NCBI GenBank assembly: GCA_031308135.1
Contig: JAHLJT010000631.1
Location: 146,745,708-146,809,707, forward strand
Reading direction: 5' to 3'
DNA length: 64,000 nucleotides
DNA from: Acheta domesticus
Taxonomy: Eukaryota; Arthropoda; Insecta; Orthoptera; Gryllidae
Shown: positions 57,756 to 64,000 of the stretch, piece after piece
Position numbering within the stretch: position 1 is the stretch's first letter
Layout: every line of letters begins with the position of its first letter
Made by a program: the position numbers and the translations under genes
The notes under the pieces: generated by a model
The model's input: the letters and a program-made list of their open reading frames with translations, nothing else
The model's database searches: none
What the model was told of the DNA's origin: nothing

Positions 57756-58560
57756 CAATGCTGTTTTAACAAACGTATTAAACAATGAAATACAGCTATA
57801 ATGAAAATTTTAACGATGTGAGCAACTTTATAGATATACTACATATGTGTAAGTTTTGAACGCTTAAATTTTTCGTTAAAATCGAGTTTTTCTCATGTGA
57901 TTAAACGCAAATTACCTTATATGTACAAAAAATTTAGAGGAAAAAGTTTGAGACGTTATTGAAAAAACATTGTTTTTAAAATTCTTCTGATTTTATTTAA
58001 AATTGCAAACGATTTTCAAAATAATCTACATGAGACTAATTAAATATTAAGGCATACTTTTCGTTTAGAAACAAAATCTATCTTCAATAATGTAGTTGTA
58101 CATCAGGATACAAAAATTTCAATTTTTACAATTTTTGGAAGAAAAACAACTGAAAATTGAACCTATACCATACCATATTTAAAATATATATTTCACTCTA
58201 TTCAAGTAAGAAATTCAAAGTAATTACTGTTTTTTTTTTAAACTTTGTTGAAAATGCCCCAGCATTTCTTATGAAGTAGCTCCAAAACTAAAATATTCGT
58301 TTCAAGTTTCCAGGTCCCCCAGTTGGACCAGATTGATGGAGGATTACTTATTTTAGGGAAGAAAATCTCCACAATCTTGGTCTTTTCTCAAAATCTCGCT
58401 TTGTCGCCAGTGTTGTTCACAGGTTGACGCACAAGCAGGCTCACAAACGGACATTTTGCCGAAAAGCAAATTTTCGGTACCCATCAAGGAACCACAAAAC
58501 ATGGATGATGACCAACATGCATATTACAGAAAGGCTATTAATACACATAGGAGCAAAAAA
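57756..58560. repeat. Decayed Helentron-core-like sequence
   Basis: 58240-58510 keeps CTGTTTCAAGTTTCCAGGTC-type and CACAAACGGACATTTT motifs of the family core. No ends. Confidence 0.35.
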
Positions 58561-59190
58561 TCACTTTTACGTCATCAGAGTCCAACAAAACGAGTTTTTA
58601 TGAGAAAGAAAATACTTTATTAATGATTTAAATGACAAATAAACCAACTTTGAGAATCTCAGTTTATTCTGAAATTCCTGAGACCAATATTAAAAAATCT
58701 GTGGAATAGCTCCACATATTCTGGTGGTAAAGTGATGTACACAATAATTTTAAAACATTTCCTTCTTTGGTTTATTTATTTTCATACAAGGTATTCAGTT
58801 CACAGTTACAAATATCATAGAATATATATTATGCAGAATATGTATGTTTTATTTGTATTGCAATATGCACAGTATGTTCTGCCAAGAGATGCCACAGTCT
58901 TCTGGCTGAAGGCGGTGTACCAGCTGGTTTTTGCTACTTTATACTCCCTCTCGCTCATATAATAAATAAAAATACCTTGGGAATTGGCCAAAAACAGCTA
59001 GAGAAGTAGCTGATTTCTCTTGAGGCTCTTCGTTTTATCAGTAACAAAATTTTACTGTGAAACATTTATGTTTATGGGAGATTTTGGGATATAGAGTAAA
59101 ATATTCTTTGTATAGTAGTATAATTACACATATTATTTACTTTGTAGCATCTCTCAACAAATTAACAATAAATACTGTATAGAGCCACCT
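58561..59190. other. No gene recognised, possible 3' region of the host gene
   Basis: AT-rich, no features. Lies downstream (on the minus strand) of the exon at 59780-59896. Confidence 0.3.
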
Positions 59191-59779
59191 TTATTGTAAA
59201 AGAGCATTGGCAGTGCAAAGTGAGAAATTAATCTAAATGATCGGAAGTTCACTAAAGAAGGAAAAATGAAGGTCCAAAACCATTTGCAGGTGAACGCATG
59301 ATGACAGCGGGACAAGGAATGATGAGGAACAAATGAGGTGGTATGAACACATGATCGAGTGATAGATTCATAGGGACATGAACGAGCGTAACACACCACA
59401 ACCATCTTCACAGAGAGCCAAATATCTCCGAAGTCTCTAGGTTTCCCTTTGTAGGTGTTCCTCCACCATTTTATTTATTCTTTCAACCCTTGCCCCATGC
59501 AAGCAAAACATTAGATGCATGTTGTTCCTTATAATGTATCACCCCAATTACTAGTATAATGTCATTTGATGGTGATATATCAAAATTATGATGGAAAGTT
59601 TTATCATATCTTTATGTTTGAAAATATATAAAAATAAAGAACTGAGCGGACAACATTATTTTGCTGGGTCATGGATGTTTTTGTATTTCTCTGACTTTTC
59701 AAAGACTCTGGCATCTGCCCATGTCATCCTATAGTGGAGATAACCGTGCTATGTCATTGGCTTGTCGAGGGCAGAGTGG

Positions 59780-59896
59780 TTATTGGAAACTGGTCTTGCC
59801 AAAGATGAAGTTGCCAGGAGCATTTGGATCTTCAGAAGTGAAGAATTCTTGCCACAGCTTGGCGAAAACAGGACGGTCCACTTCAAGGGTTTTGTT
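59780..59896 (-). CDS. Probable last coding exon of a host gene
   Basis: The minus strand shows a strong acceptor (TTTTTTTCTTTTACCAG), then 38 codons and TAA (59782-59780). The peptide starts NKTLEVDRPVFAKLWQEFF and ends EDPNAPGNFIFGKTSFQ. It is rich in P, D, G and aromatic residues, less AT-rich than its surroundings, and unrelated to any transposon protein I know. Minus-strand AATAAA signals lie at about 59470 and 59190, giving a plausible 3' UTR. I cannot name the product, and upstream exons were not found between 59900 and 64000, so they may lie beyond the window or behind a long intron. Coding status is inference. Confidence 0.55.
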   Translation of the reverse strand, partial: NKTLEVDRPVFAKLWQEFFTSEDPNAPGNFIFGKTSFQ

Positions 59897-59899
59897 CTG

Positions 59900-60505
59900 G
59901 TAAAAGAAAAAAATTAGATGTGTTTAGTTGACATTGTAGAGAAAGGTTGCAAAAGCAAATGTTATTTGAAAAGTAATAACATGAGAATGAAATAATTCAC
60001 ATTATTTTGGTATATCTAGGTTTTAAATGCGGCAAAATGTTCATGACGTTCCAACAGAAAAACGTTAAAGTATTCATCTTTCATACAATGCAACAAATAG
60101 TTATTCTAAATTTAAAATACTGCAATTGCAGAATTATTTGTAAGCTATTCTTTAGTTACAATCATTCTGAAGTATTGGCCCTGTCATAGGCAGCTCCTAT
60201 TCACTAAAAGTTAATTATTATGATTATCAGTACCCCCAAATAATATATTCATTTTTGCAAGAAAAGACACAGCTTTAAAATTTCTGCCATTGACTTACTT
60301 TTCTGACTAAATATTCTAATAAAATATGTAAGAAAAAAAAATTATCAACCTACTGATACTTATTGTAATATGTATGTTAAGCAAATGAACCTACATATTT
60401 TGCTGATAATTTTCTCAGACTTTCAAGGAAACTACAAATAGTAATAATATTAATTACTATTTATTACTCAATATTAATTATTGAAATAGTAATAATAAAC
60501 CAATT
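59900..60505. other. AT-rich sequence, probable intron
   Basis: Directly upstream of the probable terminal exon on the minus strand. No other feature. Confidence 0.35.
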
Positions 60506-60509
60506 CACC

Positions 60510-60700
60510 GGCCCTCGTGGCGCTGGCGATTGCGGCAGCAGTCATCTATACTGAGGCTTCAGGTTCGAATCTTGCGAAGGCAAGGACGTATTTGTGATCG
60601 TCTCTTCACTCCTCAATATCATCTGTCACCACATAGTTTATAATTCAAGGATAACAACAGTCTAAATAACTGATGCAGCCGAAAAAAACAGTACCTCATG
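60510..60700 (+). repeat. tRNA-derived SINE-like sequence
   Basis: GGCCCTCGTGGCGCTGGCGA (A-box region) and a perfect B box GGTTCGAATC at 60562, spaced as in tRNA. The acceptor stem cannot pair, so it is not a functional tRNA. The 3' limit is uncertain. Confidence 0.55.
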
Positions 60701-61969
60701 GTGAATGAAGACACGTTAATCTCTCCGGGATAAATGTGGTTGGGTCTCGAAGAATAATGTGTAGTAGCGTGGACCGAAATTGCCGATAATTGCGTTGAAA
60801 AAATACATACTGTTATACTGTGATTTTTCTAACTTTGCCCCTCAAGGCCCGTCTTCACGATGGAATATTTTTAATGGTTTTTAGCGACATTCTCAGTCTT
60901 ACAGGCTTACGAGTGTACTAATCATGGTGTAATTTCACAAGTGCATCGTTTGTAATGTGATGTAACTTATTGAACGTGCTGGTTACATTTACTAATTAAT
61001 ACGGTGTTCGTGAATAACAAAAAAATCGATGAATTTGTTATTGCACTTAAAGAAACATTAGTTTAACTCTGAAAGTAACAACTTTTTGTAGATAACTTGC
61101 CATTTCTCCAGGGGAGAAATTCCCTAAATTCGAACCTAATACAGGAATATCGAGATTTGTATAGAGGTAGATGGAATCATCAAGAACGCGTATATTTTAA
61201 TAACAATTCACATGAACATTTAATCCAGGTATTTACGTGCTCTATACGGAACTTTCTTATGTATCGAAAGTGTACAAAAATTACTTACGTTTATAGTTTA
61301 GTAAAGAATTCTAAAAATTAAGCGTAATATGATGTACTCTTTTACTGATAAAAATATGCAGAATTAGTCAAGATATACAATTTTGATTAGAGTTTGGATT
61401 AAAGGAGTACACTTTAAAAACGAGAACGAAAGTTTCCAAGAGCAATGTCATGACATCTACTACAATATGATGTTTTGTGAGAGACAATATCCTCAACTCA
61501 TCCTATCAAAACTAAATACTTTCATGATAACCCCTTTAGAGTGTTCAATATAATATGAACTTATCACTGACTGAACAACCTCATGGAGTAAATACAAACC
61601 TATTTTTAGAGTAAAAGATTATCTGCTAATTTTTTGCTTTCAAAAGTTCTGTTACAAGTTCCAAAAACCGCGTGGGCGACGTGCTTTAAACAACAGTGTT
61701 ATTTGTGCTTTATAAAGCTCTAGGGTAAATATGTACTTTTTAATGTTAGTTTTGCATATATTATTTTAAACAATGAGTTAGTATTTTAATAAGTGTGCCA
61801 TTCTATGTATTCAAAGCCTTGAAAATGCCGAAAAGTCTGAAAAATTTCGACGTATTCGAATTATGCGCGTAAATTTGCTCCCAACATGGCAGCCAGCGCA
61901 AACTTCAATTTGCAACGGAGAAGGACGGCCATTACCATAGGATTTGGCCTTGAGGTAATAGGATGATAA

Positions 61970-62002
<33 letters not shown>

Positions 62003-62180
62003 TCGTATTATAAAGGAAAGAAAAGAAAGGAGAGGAAAAGCATATGCAGTTTGGAATTACAGTGGTTTGGAGAGAACCTACAAGTCACCCGTAATTCTGT
62101 TATTTTTGTCTCACAAAAATTGAAGGCTTTTCGAAAAAGAAAAAAAGGTAAGATGAATATCCAAATATGTCATCACCTTT
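60701..62180. other. AT-rich sequence with a (TTA)n tract
   Basis: (TTA)n at about 61966-62000. A 74-codon frame at 61097-61321 starts just after a CAG but matches nothing I know. No gene supported. Confidence 0.35.
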
Positions 62181-62329
62181 TGGCCTGTTCAGCATGGCCA
62201 AAATTCACCAATTCCCATACAACCATATGAATGGAAAGACATTTCAACCAAGCTTGAAAACTCCCACAGCGCAAGTGCAGAATCTGTAACGACTGATACG
62301 TATATGATCCTAAAACCCACAATATGCCT

Positions 62330-63460
62330 CACTTTATTCAGCAAAATAAAATCAATGATGTTATTCGAGATCTTCAGCAATTTAAATACAAAACTGAACC
62401 TCCAGCGTCATATTTGCAAGAATGAAGCCTATTGGCTGAAAATACGAAAGTGACCGTATTTAGGAAAATAAAAGAAAAGCTTTTTTCTCATTTTAGGAAG
62501 GTAAATGTACGCTGATATTTGAAAGATATTAATGCTCTAATGAATGACTTGAGAATGACATATAATCGTAATTAATGGCGACTCGTTATAGATTCGCTAA
62601 ATTCAGTTTGAAGGCTGTGCACTTACCAAAATAACAACATCTATTCCCTTAGAAAAAGAATCATACGTAAGTATGGGTGCAATCAGAAGCATCTGGTACG
62701 AAATTCACAAATGGCACATATGCGCAGATTTTAAAGTAATATCATTGTTACTTGGTATTCAAGGGGGATTTACTAAATACTGCTGTTTTCTCTGTATGTA
62801 GAAAAGCAACAGAGAAGACCTATGAAAATAAAGAGAGGCCATAATTAAATGAATTCATCCCGGGGAAAGAAAATGTAAAACGCAAACCTTTGGTGGTTCC
62901 ACAAAATAATCTTTGGCCCCCACTTCAAGTCAAACCTGGACTAATGAAAAATTGTGTTAAAGCAATGAACAAAGGAGATCAGTTCAAGTATTTAAGATAA
63001 ATGTTCCCCAAAGTTAGTGATGCAAAATTAAAAGTGGGAATTGGGGTTGAAATCAGAAAACTGTTGAATGATAGAAATTCCTCTAAAGAACAAGAAGTTT
63101 GGAAATCTTTCGTATCTGTTATAAAGGAGTCTCTTGGAAATCACAAAGAAGACTAAGTTATTAGCGGAGATTTTTTTTCGGAATTACAAGTGGGATGTTG
63201 AATTTTCTTGAAGATACATTTTCTTCGATTTCCTTGAAGTATATTTTCTTCACTCACATTCACACTTCTTCCCTAAGATCCTGGGTGAGATCAGCAGTAA
63301 ACAAGGTGAGAGATTTCACCAAGATATTGGTGTTACGGAAGCACGCTACCAAGTAAGATGGGACCCATCCATGATGGGAGATTATTGTTGGTTCTGACAG
63401 CAAGAAGGCGCTACATATCACAAACGAAAGAGTATATTCACAAGTGGATCTTTTGAAATA
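62330..63460 (+). pseudogene. Decayed copy of a repetitive orphan protein family (KYCCFLC / GERFHQDI)
   Basis: Pieces in family order: WHICADFKVISLLLGIQGG plus FTKYCCFLCM (62712-62798, then TAG); PGKENVKRKPLVVPQNNLWP and PPLQVKPGLMKNCVKAM (about 62858-62968); MFPKVSDAKLKVGIGVEIRK; EVWKSFVSVIKESLGNHK (about 63097-63150); and, after a gap, SSKQGERFHQDIGVTEARYQ with MMGDYCWF (about 63291-63396). I recall this as an uncharacterised high-copy protein in insects, hydra and other invertebrates, probably transposon-borne. Several stops and a deletion near 63160-63260 make it inactive. Function unknown. Confidence 0.7.
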
Positions 63461-63629
63461 TTATGATTCACGTGTACCTCTTCATTTCATTCTTTTACAT
63501 TAAATTGCCAATTACAAATTTAATTTTCATTATAATTTCATAGATATTTTTGTACTACTTTTATACTAAATTTAGATGCAGGTATTAAACAAGTTATACA
63601 AAAATCATTCATATATGACAATTATTTAA

Positions 63630-64000
63630 CTAGTGGTGCTACAGAATGGCATAGACTTTCTCGTATTAATTTTCTGTTTCATTTGGACTCCGGTAGCTAT
63701 TCGGACTTGCCAATACTCTTGGCAGCTGCCATCTATCGCCGCAAAAAATACATTTGTTTTAAATATTTTATTAATGTTTCGGTTTCCTAATAGTAGAACA
63801 AAACTATTGTTTTAAGAATATAAAAAACATTTAAACCTTGCCCTAAATGGCAATTTTCGTTGAAACATTTGGAGACATTTTCAAGAAAATGGCGTTTAAG
63901 CGTTACTGTAAATGCGAAATTTGAAGAACTTACAGAAGAATTTACAGAAAAGTTTTGAGTTTTCGAAAAACTTCATTAGAACTCATTTGAAGCACTTACA
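63630..64000 (-). mobile_element. Helentron-like element, cut by window end
   Basis: The minus-strand 3' end CACCACTAG (CTAG at 63633-63630) is preceded by the hairpin and GAGAAAGTCTATGCCATTC. It runs into the tandem core as in 47506-47900 and leaves the window. Confidence 0.65.

Noticed and set aside
60510..60582. Possible functional tRNA gene
   Set aside because: A and B boxes are present, but the acceptor stem does not pair and the anticodon arm is poor. Called SINE-like instead.
1..64000. CRISPR arrays, operons, Shine-Dalgarno sites or phage modules
   Set aside because: None seen. Gene content, introns and mobile elements are eukaryotic.

Overview
This window reads as nuclear DNA of an invertebrate, most likely a repeat-rich arthropod. 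The assignment rests on the transposon content: hAT, PIF/Harbinger, Helitron, Helentron-like, Penelope-like, Jockey/CR1-type LINE, solo LTRs, and tRNA-derived SINEs. The DNA is AT-rich, has many AT microsatellites, and lacks prokaryotic gene organisation. No complete host gene is visible. The best host-gene evidence is a probable last coding exon on the minus strand (59780-59896) and a weak first-exon candidate at 53596-53620. Nearly every long open frame with recognisable protein similarity is a decayed transposon gene.

Layout. 1-1548: AT-rich, nothing supported. 1549-3687: hAT-type element with an exact 8-bp duplication. 6588-9705: long-inverted-repeat element, itself interrupted at 7282-9187 by a second TIR element carrying a decayed DUF7869-like gene. 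9710-12166: another inverted-repeat element, cut by a Helitron whose end and helicase C-terminus lie at 12167-12741. 12924-13706: hAT element. 14247-23025: two remnants of one hAT (TTF zinc finger/ZMYM1-like) gene, separated by a probable solo LTR (15002-16482), a Helentron-like repeat (17310-19638) and a possible pol scrap. 23629-24346: Harbinger-like MITE beside an IS630/Tc1-type transposase fragment.

25757-35363 is a stack of nested insertions. A hAT-ended element holds a CACGGTG-ended element. That element holds an inverted copy of an unknown gene-bearing repeat, which in turn holds a solo LTR and a LINE. A second copy of the unknown repeat lies outside at 35437-39235, in opposite orientation. 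It carries a Penelope-like palindrome with two hammerhead ribozyme motifs, and a hAT element containing a SINE.

42955-46860 is a 3.9-kb foldback built of about 160-bp tandem units. 47506-48691 is a complete Helentron-like copy. 49239 to about 51600 is a PIF/Harbinger element whose two genes (MADF helper and DDE transposase) converge and are only lightly damaged. 53011-53559 is a second, inverted copy of the hAT MITE at 32423-32968. The last 10 kb holds further Helentron-like fragments, a small hairpin MITE, the probable host exon, a SINE-like sequence and a decayed copy of a repetitive orphan protein family.

Boundaries called from duplicated target sites are read directly from the sequence. 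Superfamily names come from terminal motifs and remembered family features, and no database search was possible.
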